Source: JAQVSH01 sp964349835 (GTDB lineage Bacteria; Bacteroidota; Bacteroidia; Bacteroidales; UBA4181). Taken from it: a stretch of 30,288 nucleotides of DNA. The position numbers and the translations under genes are program-made. Of the stretch, positions 22,803 through 30,288 are shown piece by piece (the stretch's first letter is position 1; the number at the start of each line of letters is the position of its first letter). Below the pieces are notes generated by a model. The model was not told where the DNA came from. It did not search any database and saw nothing but the letters and a program-made list of their open reading frames with translations. Where the stretch lies: positions 1 to 30,288 of the forward strand of contig CAYGID010000023.1 in assembly GCA_964349835.1 (NCBI GenBank), in the 5' to 3' direction.

Positions 22803-24818
22803 ATGGTACGTTTTCTCCTTTTCTCGCCTCTCTTCCTGCTGCTTGCTCTCTCTCCTTTGCATCTCAAGGGTGTTTCCGGTTCGAATCGTATTGCCATTAG
22901 GGAGAGGGCCTGGGAGATCCAAATAGAGGCAATATCGGGCGAAGCCGATATCTACTTTCGGGGTCGACTGCTGCTGCAGGGGGTGACTGCCGCCTACCGT
23001 CCTGCCGGTGGTGCCGAAAAGTTGGCGACGGGAGTACCCTTTCGGGTAATGCGCCGCAGTAGCGTCGCCGACGAATTGGGCCGAGGTAACCGATACACGC
23101 TGCTTTCGCTCTTGCCCGGCGGCGATACCCTGGAGCGCCGGTTTACCTTTTACCGCAATTTGCCCGGCATGGTGATTCAGGCCATAGTCAGAGGTCAATC
23201 GCAACAGCAGGTGGCATCGGTGACCCCCCTTTCGGCCGCATCAGGTTTCGGGGCAGGGAGACCCGGTGCAGGTCGGTTTCTGTTTGTCCCTTTCGACAAC
23301 GACAAGTGGATCAGGTACGGTTCGCACCCCTGGGGTCGCCGTGAAACCGGATTCGAAGTGGGGGCCTGGTTCGACGCCGACTCAAAAGCCGGCCTGGTGG
23401 TGGGCTCCATAGACCACAACCTATGGAAAACCGCCCTGATTTCGGAGAGCTCCGATACGCAACTCCAGCAACTTACGGTTTGTTGCGGCTTTACAGCACC
23501 CGAAACCCGCGACACCCTGCCGCATGGCACAGTGGGCGGGCGCGAGGTGGCCTCGGCGCGCATCTTTGTGGGTTGGTTTTCCGACTGGCGAAACGGAATG
23601 GAGGCATTTGGAGCAGCTAATGCCCAGGTTCAGAAGCCTCTGGAGTGGAGTGGCGGGGCCCCCTTCGGATGGAACAGTTGGGGCGCGGTGCAGTCGAAAA
23701 TCAACTATAGCCGGGCGGTCGAGGTTTCGGATAACTTTAAAGAGTTGCAGGCGGCCGGATTCCATTCCGAAGGGCCGCTTTATGTGGGGCTCGACAGTTA
23801 CTGGGACAACTTCTCGGATGAGGAGCTCGCTCGTTTTGTGGCGCACTGCAAGGCCAACGGGCAGGAGGCCGGCATCTACTGGGCCCCTTTTGTCGATTGG
23901 GCTAAGCGCCCTGCGCGTTCTATGGAGGGTTCCAACAGCTTTACCTATTCCGATGCCTATCTCTATGCCCATGGCAAACCGCAGGATCTCGACGGAGCCT
24001 GGGCGCTCGATCCTACACATCCCGCAGTGCAGGCTCGACTGCGTTACTTTTTTGATCGCTTTAAAAAGGCCGGTTTTACCTATATAAAACTCGATTTCCT
24101 TACCCATGGAGCCCTCGAGGCCGACCACCACTACGACCCGAAAGTCACCACGGGAATGCAGGCCTATTGGGTAGGGATGCAATATGCGCGGGAGTATCTG
24201 GGGCCCGATATCTACATCACCCTGGCCATCTCGCCCCTCTTTCCCGGAGGATTTGCCCATTCACGCAGAATTGCCTGCGACGCCTTTGCCCTGATGAAGG
24301 ATACCGAATATACCCTGAACGGGCTTTCGGGAGGTTGGTGGCTGAACCGTATCTACCCCTTTAACGACCCCGATCACATTGTGCTCGACAAGGCGTCGGA
24401 GGGCGAAAACCGTGCCCGTGTCACCACTGCAGCGCTCACCGGCATGTTGATTAATGGCGACGATTTGAGCTCCTTTGGCAGCGCTGAGGCCAAAGAGAAG
24501 GCGATGCAATTCCTGACTCACCCTCCGATTCTTCAGGTGGTAAAGTTGGGCCAATCGTTTCGTCCTGTTACCCCTCCCGAGGGAGATTCAGCCCCGGCCG
24601 TCTATATGCATAGAGAGGCGAAACAGCTCTATGTGGCACTCTTTAACTTCGAAGAGGCGTCACGTACAATCGGGTGCGATGCCGACGAACTGGGTCTCTC
24701 CGGGCGAAAAGGCTATCGTGTAACCGAACTTTGGACCGGCGAAACGCGCCGGATAGAGGGTCGGCTCGAAACCACTATGGGTGGCAAAGATGCCCGACTT
24801 TTCAGAATTGAGTTGTAG
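22803..24818 (+). CDS. GH36-like alpha-galactosidase (clan GH-D)
   Basis: A 671-residue secreted protein. A signal peptide (MVRFLLFSPLFLLLALSPL) is followed by an N-terminal beta-supersandwich and a (beta/alpha)8 barrel that begins at 'APFGWNSWGAVQ'. 'YIKLDFLTHGALE' carries the expected nucleophile Asp431, and 'RIACDAFALMKDTEYTLNG' the expected acid/base Asp493; both match clan GH-D positions. 'GPLYVGLDSYWDNF' and 'YWAPFVDWA' line the barrel as in GH36 and GH27. The enzyme should remove alpha-galactose or alpha-GalNAc with retention; which one cannot be told. It ends 91 bases before the proC start, and proC has its own promoter, so the two are probably separate units. Confidence 0.85.
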   Translation: MVRFLLFSPLFLLLALSPLHLKGVSGSNRIAIRERAWEIQIEAISGEADIYFRGRLLLQGVTAAYRPAGGAEKLATGVPFRVMRRSSVADELGRGNRYTLLSLLPGGDTLERRFTFYRNLPGMVIQAIVRGQSQQQVASVTPLSAASGFGAGRPGAGRFLFVPFDNDKWIRYGSHPWGRRETGFEVGAWFDADSKAGLVVGSIDHNLWKTALISESSDTQLQQLTVCCGFTAPETRDTLPHGTVGGREVASARIFVGWFSDWRNGMEAFGAANAQVQKPLEWSGGAPFGWNSWGAVQSKINYSRAVEVSDNFKELQAAGFHSEGPLYVGLDSYWDNFSDEELARFVAHCKANGQEAGIYWAPFVDWAKRPARSMEGSNSFTYSDAYLYAHGKPQDLDGAWALDPTHPAVQARLRYFFDRFKKAGFTYIKLDFLTHGALEADHHYDPKVTTGMQAYWVGMQYAREYLGPDIYITLAISPLFPGGFAHSRRIACDAFALMKDTEYTLNGLSGGWWLNRIYPFNDPDHIVLDKASEGENRARVTTAALTGMLINGDDLSSFGSAEAKEKAMQFLTHPPILQVVKLGQSFRPVTPPEGDSAPAVYMHREAKQLYVALFNFEEASRTIGCDADELGLSGRKGYRVTELWTGETRRIEGRLETTMGGKDARLFRIEL

Positions 24819-24854
24819 GACGGCCCTTCAAGGCAAAAAAGAGGCGCTCATGGA

Positions 24855-24883
24855 TTGCGCCACAAAAACTTTATGTAGGTTTG
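24855..24883 (+). promoter_or_regulatory. Promoter of proC
   Basis: TTG (24855-24857), 18 bases, then TAGGTTTG (24876-24883), an exact TAnnTTTG match, 26 bases before the chosen ATG. It lies within the longer upstream reading frame, which supports the shorter proC start. Confidence 0.6.
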
Positions 24884-24909
24884 TGATCTTCATTCATGAA
24901 TCGTTTACT

Positions 24910-25698
24910 ATGGAAAAGATTGCAATTATCGGAGCCGGAAATATCGGTTCGGCCCTTTTAGAAGGGCTGCTGAAATCGGGACAGATGGATCCTTCGCGCA
25001 TTACGGTAACCGACCTGCGCCCCGAGATTCTCGACGGGCTTCGTGCACGCGGTTTCGACACTACCTCCAATAACAAAGAGGCTCTTGCAAAGGCCAATAT
25101 CATTATCCTTTGCGTGAAACCCTGGGGTGTGGCAAAAATCCTGGCCGATCTTGCCCCTCAACTCGACCCGTCGCGCCATATCTTAGTGAGCATTGCTGCC
25201 GGCGTTTCGCTCGAAACCATAGAGAAGATTGTTCCCAAGTTGCCTTTACTGCGTGCCATTCCCAATACCGCTATGGCAGTGAGAGCCTCCATGACAGCTC
25301 TGGTTGCCGCTCCCTGGTGTCAGATGGAGCAGGTTACCCGGGTTAAAGCCATTTTCGATTATGTGGGGCTTACTCTCCTGATGTCGGAAGAGGATCTGAA
25401 CGCTGCCACTGTGCTGGCTTCGTGCGGAACTGCCTTTGCTCTCCGTTATATCCGCGCTGCCATGCAGGGCGGGGTTCAGATTGGCGTCAGACCTGATGTG
25501 GCACGCGACATGGTGGCGCAAACCCTTTTGGGAGCGGCGCAGATTGTGCTTGAGAACCAATCGCATCCCGAAGTAGAAATCGACAAGGTGACCACCCCAA
25601 AAGGACTCACAATCCAGGGACTTACCGAAATGGAGTACTACGGTTTTTCACGCTCGGTTGTAAAAGGCATTCTGGCTTCGTTCGAAGCGTTTAAATAG
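24910..25698 (+). CDS. proC: Pyrroline-5-carboxylate reductase
   Basis: A 262-residue ProC, which reduces 1-pyrroline-5-carboxylate to L-proline with NAD(P)H in the cytoplasm. The Rossmann motif G-A-G-N-I-G is at the N-terminus ('IAIIGAGNIGSALLEGL'). 'KPWGV', 'SIAAGVS' and 'RAIPNTAMAV' match the family, and the C-terminal helical domain carries 'TVLASCGTAFALRYI' and 'TTPKGLTIQGL', variants of the ProC signature. The frame is open from 24781, but ATG 24910 gives the normal length and directly precedes the Rossmann strand. It converges with pruA across a large hairpin. Confidence 0.95.
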   Translation: MEKIAIIGAGNIGSALLEGLLKSGQMDPSRITVTDLRPEILDGLRARGFDTTSNNKEALAKANIIILCVKPWGVAKILADLAPQLDPSRHILVSIAAGVSLETIEKIVPKLPLLRAIPNTAMAVRASMTALVAAPWCQMEQVTRVKAIFDYVGLTLLMSEEDLNAATVLASCGTAFALRYIRAAMQGGVQIGVRPDVARDMVAQTLLGAAQIVLENQSHPEVEIDKVTTPKGLTIQGLTEMEYYGFSRSVVKGILASFEAFK

Positions 25699-25703
25699 AA
25701 AAA

Positions 25704-25790
25704 AAGCGCTATTTATAAAGAAAGTACCCCTGTCGGTAGCACATAGTGCCGCGACAGGGATACTTTCTATTGCTTTCGGAACAGCGCTAC
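25704..25790. terminator. Large hairpin between proC and pruA, probable bidirectional terminator
   Basis: The core stem pairs 25720-25735 with 25752-25767 (16 positions, one mismatch) around a 16-base loop. AGCGCT boxes at about 25706 and 25785 could close an outer arm. T-rich sequence follows on the minus strand (GCGCTTTTTTTCT beyond the left arm), while the plus-strand tail is poorer. Position between convergent genes fits a shared terminator. Confidence 0.65.
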
Positions 25791-27418
25791 GCTTCCGCCA
25801 GAAAGTCATAACCACACGAAGTGGCGGGGGCCAGTGTCTCTTTAATTACCCGGGGGCTCACCCAACGAAGCAGGTTCAGATAGCTGCCGGCTTTGTCGTT
25901 GGTTCCCGATGCTCTGGCACCTCCAAAGGGCTGCTGTCCCACAACTGCGCCGGTGGGTTTATCGTTGATGTAGAAGTTTCCGGCCGCATGCTCCAGCTTT
26001 TCCAAAGCCAGTTCAATGGCATAGCGGTCGGTTGCCAATATCGATCCGGTGAGTGCATAAGGCGAAGTTTGGTTGCAGAGCTCCAGCGCCTCCTCGTAGC
26101 GGTTGTCATCGTAGAGATAGATGGTAAGCACCGGGCCAAAGATCTCTTCTCTGAGCGACGGGTAATTGGGGTCGCTAGTGAGAATAACTGTAGGCTCAAT
26201 GAAATAACCCTTCGACTTGTCGGCTTTCCCGCCCATGACAATCTCTGCCTTGCTAGATTGTTCTGCTGCCGAAATATACCCCGCAATGTTGTCGAACGAA
26301 GCCTCATCGATGACCGCGTTGAAGAAATTGGTAAAATCTTTTACATCGCCCATTTTGAGCCTGGCAGCCATCTCCTTCATGGTATCGAGCAGTTGGGGCC
26401 AGAGGCTGCGTGCCACATATGCTCTCGAGGCGGCCGAACATTTCTGCCCCTGATATTCGAACGCCCCTCTGATAAGGGCAACTGCACTCTCCCGAATGGG
26501 GGCAGTAGGGTGTATCACAACAAAATCCTTTCCTCCGGTTTCACCCACAATACGGGGGTATGAACGGTAGTTCGAGATGTTGTCGCCAATAATTTTCCAG
26601 AATTGATTAAAGGTGCCGGTCGATCCGGTAAAATGGACGCCTGCAAATTCGGGGTGGCTGAACACGACATTCCCGATGACCGATCCTTTCGAAGGCACAA
26701 AGTTGATAACCCCGTCGGGAACCCCTGCCTCCTGAAATACCTTCATCAGATAGTAGTTAGAGAGAACCGAGGTTGAGGAGGGTTTCCATACGGTTACGTT
26801 GCCCATCAGGAGAGGGGCAGCATTCAGGTTTCCGGCAATGGAGGTAAAGTTGAAGGGCGAAACCGCAAAAACAAAGCCCTCGAGCGACCGGTACTCCATC
26901 CGGTTAATGACTCCCGTTTCGGAAAAGGGCTGGCCGGCATAAATCTGTGAGGCAAAATAGGCGTTGAACCGCAGGAAATCAATGATTTCGCATACGGCGT
27001 CAATTTCGGCCTGGTAGGGATTTTTACTCTGACCCAGCATAGTGGCCGCGTTCAACACGAAACGGTACTTCTTGGCAATCAATTCGGCCGCTTTTAAGAG
27101 TACCGAAGCCCTTTCGGTCCAGGGCAGGCGGCTCCACCTGTTCCGGGCCTCAAGAGCAGCCTCAATAGCCATCTTGATTTCGACATCTCCGGCCAGATGG
27201 TATCTTCCCAAAACATGCGCATGATTGTGCGGCATTACAATGCGAACCGTATTTCCGGTTCGGATCTCTTTTCCGCCGATAATCAACGGGATATCCACCT
27301 CCTGTGCCGACATGTCGGCCATTTCGCGCTGCAATGCCAGCCTTTCGGGCGATCCCGGTTTATAGGAGAGAATCGGTTCGTTGGTTGGTTTGGGGAAATG
27401 GTAAATAGATTGATTCAT
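25787..27418 (-). CDS. pruA: L-glutamate gamma-semialdehyde dehydrogenase (P5C dehydrogenase)
   Basis: A 543-residue aldehyde dehydrogenase of the PruA type, which oxidises glutamate semialdehyde (from P5C) to glutamate with NAD+. 'FAVSPFNFTSIAGNLNAAPL' and 'VTVWKPSS' bind the cofactor. Glu293 in 'VGETGGKDFV' and Cys327 in 'YQGQKCSAASR' are the catalytic pair. 'PFGGARASGTNDKAG' near the C-terminus is typical of stand-alone P5C dehydrogenases. Length matches eukaryote-like ALDH4 forms (about 540) seen in Bacteroidetes. It starts 20 bases after the peptidase stop, so the two are one operon. No proline dehydrogenase gene is present in the window. Confidence 0.95.
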   Translation of the reverse strand: MNQSIYHFPKPTNEPILSYKPGSPERLALQREMADMSAQEVDIPLIIGGKEIRTGNTVRIVMPHNHAHVLGRYHLAGDVEIKMAIEAALEARNRWSRLPWTERASVLLKAAELIAKKYRFVLNAATMLGQSKNPYQAEIDAVCEIIDFLRFNAYFASQIYAGQPFSETGVINRMEYRSLEGFVFAVSPFNFTSIAGNLNAAPLLMGNVTVWKPSSTSVLSNYYLMKVFQEAGVPDGVINFVPSKGSVIGNVVFSHPEFAGVHFTGSTGTFNQFWKIIGDNISNYRSYPRIVGETGGKDFVVIHPTAPIRESAVALIRGAFEYQGQKCSAASRAYVARSLWPQLLDTMKEMAARLKMGDVKDFTNFFNAVIDEASFDNIAGYISAAEQSSKAEIVMGGKADKSKGYFIEPTVILTSDPNYPSLREEIFGPVLTIYLYDDNRYEEALELCNQTSPYALTGSILATDRYAIELALEKLEHAAGNFYINDKPTGAVVGQQPFGGARASGTNDKAGSYLNLLRWVSPRVIKETLAPATSCGYDFLAEA

Positions 27419-27438
27419 AATAGATTTTCGGTTTATTG

Positions 27439-29688
27439 TTACTCGTTCCAGTTGGGAGTGATTTGGTCGCGCAGAGTGCGTACAAAAAAGTCGTACATCT
27501 TCCGCGCTCCATATTCTCCACCCATGGTGTGGTTCACTCCGGGCAGTACTACCAGCTCGAACTCTTTTTTGGCCTTAATGAGGGCATTGGCAACCTGCAG
27601 CGTGCTGGCGGGATCCACATTGTCATCGACCTCGCCGTAGACCAGCATCAGATTCCCTTTTAACAGATGGGCGTTATCGACATTCGAACTGGCCGAATAG
27701 TGAGTTCCCACGGGATAACCCATCCAGAGTTCGTTCCACCAGATTTTGTCCATTCGGTTGTCGTGACATCCACAGGAGGCATAAGCGCTTTTGTAGAAAT
27801 CGTTGTGGAAGAGAACCGCTCCCATAGCATTTTGCCCGCCTGCCGAACTGCCGTAGATACCTACCCGCGTGATATCCATCCAGCTGTACTTTTTTGCAGC
27901 AGCCTGCATCCAGAGAATCCGGTCGGGGAAGCCGGCATCTTTCAGGTTCTGCCAGGCCACATCGTGAAAGGCCTTTGAGCGGAAGGCGGTGCCCATGCCG
28001 TCGATCCTAACTATAATAAAGCCCAGGTCGGCTAATGGCGACATATTATAATCCGAAACGCTGAAGCTTTTGGGCACATGTTGCCCGTGAGGACCGGCAT
28101 AGATATATTCAATTACAGGGTAACGTTTTTTCGGGTTGAAATTCTTCGGAAGCAATATAGTTCCCCAGATATCGGAGATCCCGTCGCGCCCTTTGGCCGT
28201 GAAGACAATGGGCATCTTCCAGCCCGACTTTTCGAGCTCGGAGATGTCGGTCTGCTGGAGTGTCTGCAAAATCTTTCCATCGGTGGCACTGCGCAACAGA
28301 GTGGTTCCGGGCAGGTCGGGGCGCGAACAGTAGTCGGTAAAATAGGCGTAGTCGGACGAGAATTGTACGGAGTGGTTCCCGTTTTCGGGGGTAAGATCTA
28401 CGAGGTTGTTCCCGTCGAATCCTATGCGGTAGTAGTGAATATTGTAAGGATCCTCGCCGGGATTGCGTCCGTTACCCGTAAAGTAAATTTCGCGACGCGC
28501 CTCATTTACCCTGATTACCTCGCGAACCGCCCAATTACCACGAGTAATCTGGTTTTTCACCTTTCCGGTAGCGGCATCCAATAGATAAAGGTGGTACCAC
28601 CCATCGCGCTCACTTGCCCAGATTAACTCTCCGCTGTTGCGGAGCTTATTGCGGTAAATCCTGGGATAGTTCACAAAGGTGTTGCTGCGCTCTTCTACAA
28701 CAATCTGTTTGGCACCTGTTTCGGCATCAACCCTATACAAACGGTAGGCCTGATGTCCGCGCTGATTCCACTCGAAGGTGAAACTGCGACTGTCGGGCTC
28801 CCACTCCAGCCGCTGCAGGTCGTATTGGTATTCGAGCTCCCGGGTGTCGAGGGGAATCTGCTTTAGGGCAACAGCATCGAACAGGGTAGGCAGGCTTATC
28901 GGAATTACGTCGCCGGCTTTATAGTAGGGGCGCGTTTGTATCTTAGGTTGCAACTGGTCGACAGGCGACGACTCAATGAAGGTGATGATATGGTCTTGTG
29001 CCTTGCGAACCTTCATGCAAGTCAACTTTTTGCCATCGGGCGACCAGCGGATTTGAGCGGTATAGGCAAATTCAGAGGCTCCGTCGAAACTGAGCTGCGT
29101 GACCTTACCCGAAGCAATCTCTCTTACAAAAAGGTTGTCGTTTCGGATAAAAGCCTCCATTTTGTTGTCGGGCGAAGCGGCGCTCCGAACGGCAGGAGCA
29201 CCACCCTCTCTGGCTCCCCAGTAGCGTTGGTTTCGTTCGGGTGCTTCAGCGGTTGTCGCCTCCGTTTTGGAGAGCGAACCCGAAGCAATATCGAATTGCC
29301 AGTTGCTGTTTTTATATCCAAACTGCAGGGTTTGCATGCCGTTCGAAAAGGAGGCCCTCTCGAGCCTCATGCTGTCGGGATGCAGGGTTTCGCCTGTCTG
29401 TTCGGAGATGCGTTTCGCCAGCAGGTTGTGGTCGAAGGCCTCCTTCAGACTGTTCTGCGCCGCATCGCCCACCATGTAACGCGACGACGTTTTGGTGCGG
29501 TTCAGGTACCAGTATTGCGCTGTGCCCGAAACCCATGTTACCTGGGTCGAACCGCCATACATCAGGCGGTTATCGGTACGCGTTTTAATAGCCCGGTTAT
29601 ACTCCTCGGGCAACAATTGACAGTACATGCGAGGCATCGCCATGAAAAGAGCCGTACCCACGGCCACTAGCATCAGAAACTTTCTCAT
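27439..29688 (-). CDS. S9 family dipeptidyl-peptidase (DPP4-like)
   Basis: A 749-residue exported serine peptidase. The leader is MRKFLMLVAVGTALFMAMPRMYCQ. An eight-bladed-propeller type N-terminal domain (DPP4_N; 'IRWSPDGKKLTCMKV', 'LEWEPDSRSFTFEWNQRG', 'GWYHLYLLDAATG') precedes the alpha/beta-hydrolase domain. The triad is Ser615 in G-S-S-A-G-G, Asp688 in 'GEVDDNVDP' and His720 in 'GVNHTMGG'. Relatives cleave X-Pro or X-Ala dipeptides from peptide N-termini in the periplasm. Co-transcription with pruA supports a proline-yielding role, which is inference. The usual W-S-Y-G-G elbow is G-S-S-A-G-G here, so specificity may differ from DPP4 itself. Confidence 0.9.
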   Translation of the reverse strand: MRKFLMLVAVGTALFMAMPRMYCQLLPEEYNRAIKTRTDNRLMYGGSTQVTWVSGTAQYWYLNRTKTSSRYMVGDAAQNSLKEAFDHNLLAKRISEQTGETLHPDSMRLERASFSNGMQTLQFGYKNSNWQFDIASGSLSKTEATTAEAPERNQRYWGAREGGAPAVRSAASPDNKMEAFIRNDNLFVREIASGKVTQLSFDGASEFAYTAQIRWSPDGKKLTCMKVRKAQDHIITFIESSPVDQLQPKIQTRPYYKAGDVIPISLPTLFDAVALKQIPLDTRELEYQYDLQRLEWEPDSRSFTFEWNQRGHQAYRLYRVDAETGAKQIVVEERSNTFVNYPRIYRNKLRNSGELIWASERDGWYHLYLLDAATGKVKNQITRGNWAVREVIRVNEARREIYFTGNGRNPGEDPYNIHYYRIGFDGNNLVDLTPENGNHSVQFSSDYAYFTDYCSRPDLPGTTLLRSATDGKILQTLQQTDISELEKSGWKMPIVFTAKGRDGISDIWGTILLPKNFNPKKRYPVIEYIYAGPHGQHVPKSFSVSDYNMSPLADLGFIIVRIDGMGTAFRSKAFHDVAWQNLKDAGFPDRILWMQAAAKKYSWMDITRVGIYGSSAGGQNAMGAVLFHNDFYKSAYASCGCHDNRMDKIWWNELWMGYPVGTHYSASSNVDNAHLLKGNLMLVYGEVDDNVDPASTLQVANALIKAKKEFELVVLPGVNHTMGGEYGARKMYDFFVRTLRDQITPNWNE

Positions 29689-29715
29689 AAAGGGTTTGGT
29701 GTAGGTGGATTCTTA

Positions 29716-29723
29716 CAAAGATA
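29716..29723 (-). promoter_or_regulatory. Candidate -7 element of the peptidase-pruA operon
   Basis: The minus strand reads TATCTTTG, an exact TAnnTTTG match 28 bases before the ATG. No TTG is found at 17-23 bases, so this is a partial match. Confidence 0.45.
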
Positions 29724-29817
29724 AAAGAGTAGAAATTTCTTTAGCCCCTGACCGAAGGCTATTTTCGGGCTTTTGGATATCTGTCACCCTTTTTTAGATG
29801 ATTTTTGCACGTTCAGG

Positions 29818-30288
29818 CTACCGAGCCGTGATGTGAAAGCACTTTTGGCCGGTTTCGTATTTCACGTAGCACCTTCCCTCCTGACGGAGCGAGAGCAGCA
29901 CCTCGGCCAGCACCATACGCAGATGATCCCAATGTTCATTCTTGCCTCTGCGCGACAATTTTTTAAATCTGACATACGTGATGTCGAAAGTGGTTGCATA
30001 CCGGTGCGACGAGTTCGATGAGGCATTCACGTTCCCCGAACGCCGGAGGCTTTTCGCATCGCCATCGGTACGCAGCAGACTGGTAACCTGCAGTGCATAT
30101 TCTGTCATCCCTTTGGCACGAAGCGCGCCGTTAAACCGTTTTCCTATGGTTTCCAGAAGATCGGCCGCCTCGGGCGTGAGGTAGGGCACCGAATGGGTCA
30201 ACTTTTCGACCTCCAGGTACCGGTTGTTTCGGATCTCTTTCAGTTTTGAACGAACCGATTGTAACTCCTCTCGCGAAGAGAGCGGGGT
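29818..30288 (-). CDS. DUF5715 family protein, M15-peptidase-like (5' part outside the window)
   Basis: The frame is open to the window edge, so the start lies beyond 30288 and at least 156 residues are visible. 'SLLRTDGDAKSLRRSGNVNA' followed by 'SSNSSHRYATTFDITYVRF' matches DUF5715. The H-x6-D spacing in 'HRYATTFD' mirrors the zinc-binding S-x-H-x-x-G-x-A-x-D motif of M15 D-Ala-D-Ala peptidases. It could act on peptidoglycan in the periplasm, but the N-terminus needed to judge export is not visible. Its 3' end lies 129 bases upstream of the peptidase start on the same strand. Confidence 0.75.
   Translation of the reverse strand, partial: TPLSSREELQSVRSKLKEIRNNRYLEVEKLTHSVPYLTPEAADLLETIGKRFNGALRAKGMTEYALQVTSLLRTDGDAKSLRRSGNVNASSNSSHRYATTFDITYVRFKKLSRRGKNEHWDHLRMVLAEVLLSLRQEGRCYVKYETGQKCFHITAR

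Noticed and set aside
23421..24260. 279-codon minus-strand frame inside the GH36-like gene
   Set aside because: Sequence shows no family features, and the opposite strand carries clear catalytic motifs.
24781..24909. Longer proC start at 24781
   Set aside because: It would overlap the GH36-like gene, contain a consensus promoter and add 43 residues not typical of ProC.

Overview
The window looks like a chromosomal segment of a member of the Bacteroidota, most likely order Bacteroidales. Several signs agree. Promoters fit the Bacteroidetes pattern (TTG, 18-20 bases, TAnnTTTG). Lipoprotein signals are followed by acidic residues (C-S-D-D-D, C-E-D-D). A BACON domain and DUF4861 are present, and the glycoside hydrolase repertoire (GH28, GH92, GH95, GH36-like) is typical of that phylum. 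Species cannot be named from the sequence.

Layout. 1-1.6 kb: a FadL/OmpP1-type outer-membrane protein and a tRNA-Lys(UUU) with its own promoter and terminator. 1.7-3.6 kb: a toxin-antitoxin island, with an MntA-type nucleotidyltransferase, a 28-codon stump of its HEPN partner, and a convergent hipBA operon that abuts the stump. 3.7-6.3 kb: a secreted five-bladed-propeller glycosidase-like protein and a secreted alpha/beta hydrolase. 6.3-9.0 kb (minus): a GH28 pectinase-like enzyme followed by a beta-lactamase-fold serine hydrolase. 9.1-11.1 kb (minus): a sodium:solute symporter with a 70-residue two-helix partner and a strong terminator. 11.4-12.8 kb: alkaline phosphatase. 12.8-17.6 kb (minus): GH92 then GH95. 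17.8-18.4 kb: a decayed GH71/99-like pseudogene. 18.4-19.6 kb: a metallo-beta-lactamase-fold gene between GC-rich palindromic repeats. 19.6-22.7 kb (minus): DUF4861 lipoprotein then BACON lipoprotein. 22.8-24.8 kb: GH36-like alpha-galactosidase. 24.9-29.7 kb: proline metabolism, with proC facing a DPP-like peptidase-pruA operon. The right edge cuts a DUF5715 gene.

The central 3.7-24.8 kb reads as a glycan-degradation region without SusC/SusD in view. Secreted exo-acting hydrolases would trim a plant- or host-type glycan, and the symporter would import the released sugar. The proline genes form a second module: peptidase releases X-Pro dipeptides, PruA oxidises P5C to glutamate, and ProC can run P5C back to proline.

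The most unusual item is a 99-base element present twice (8933-9031 and 17630-17728, 6 differences). It forms the 5' leader of the GH28 and GH92 genes and ends at their start codons. In both copies it can fold into two hairpins with complementary loops, and the second hairpin contains the AUG. It is a candidate cis-regulatory RNA that could co-regulate two separate hydrolase transcripts.
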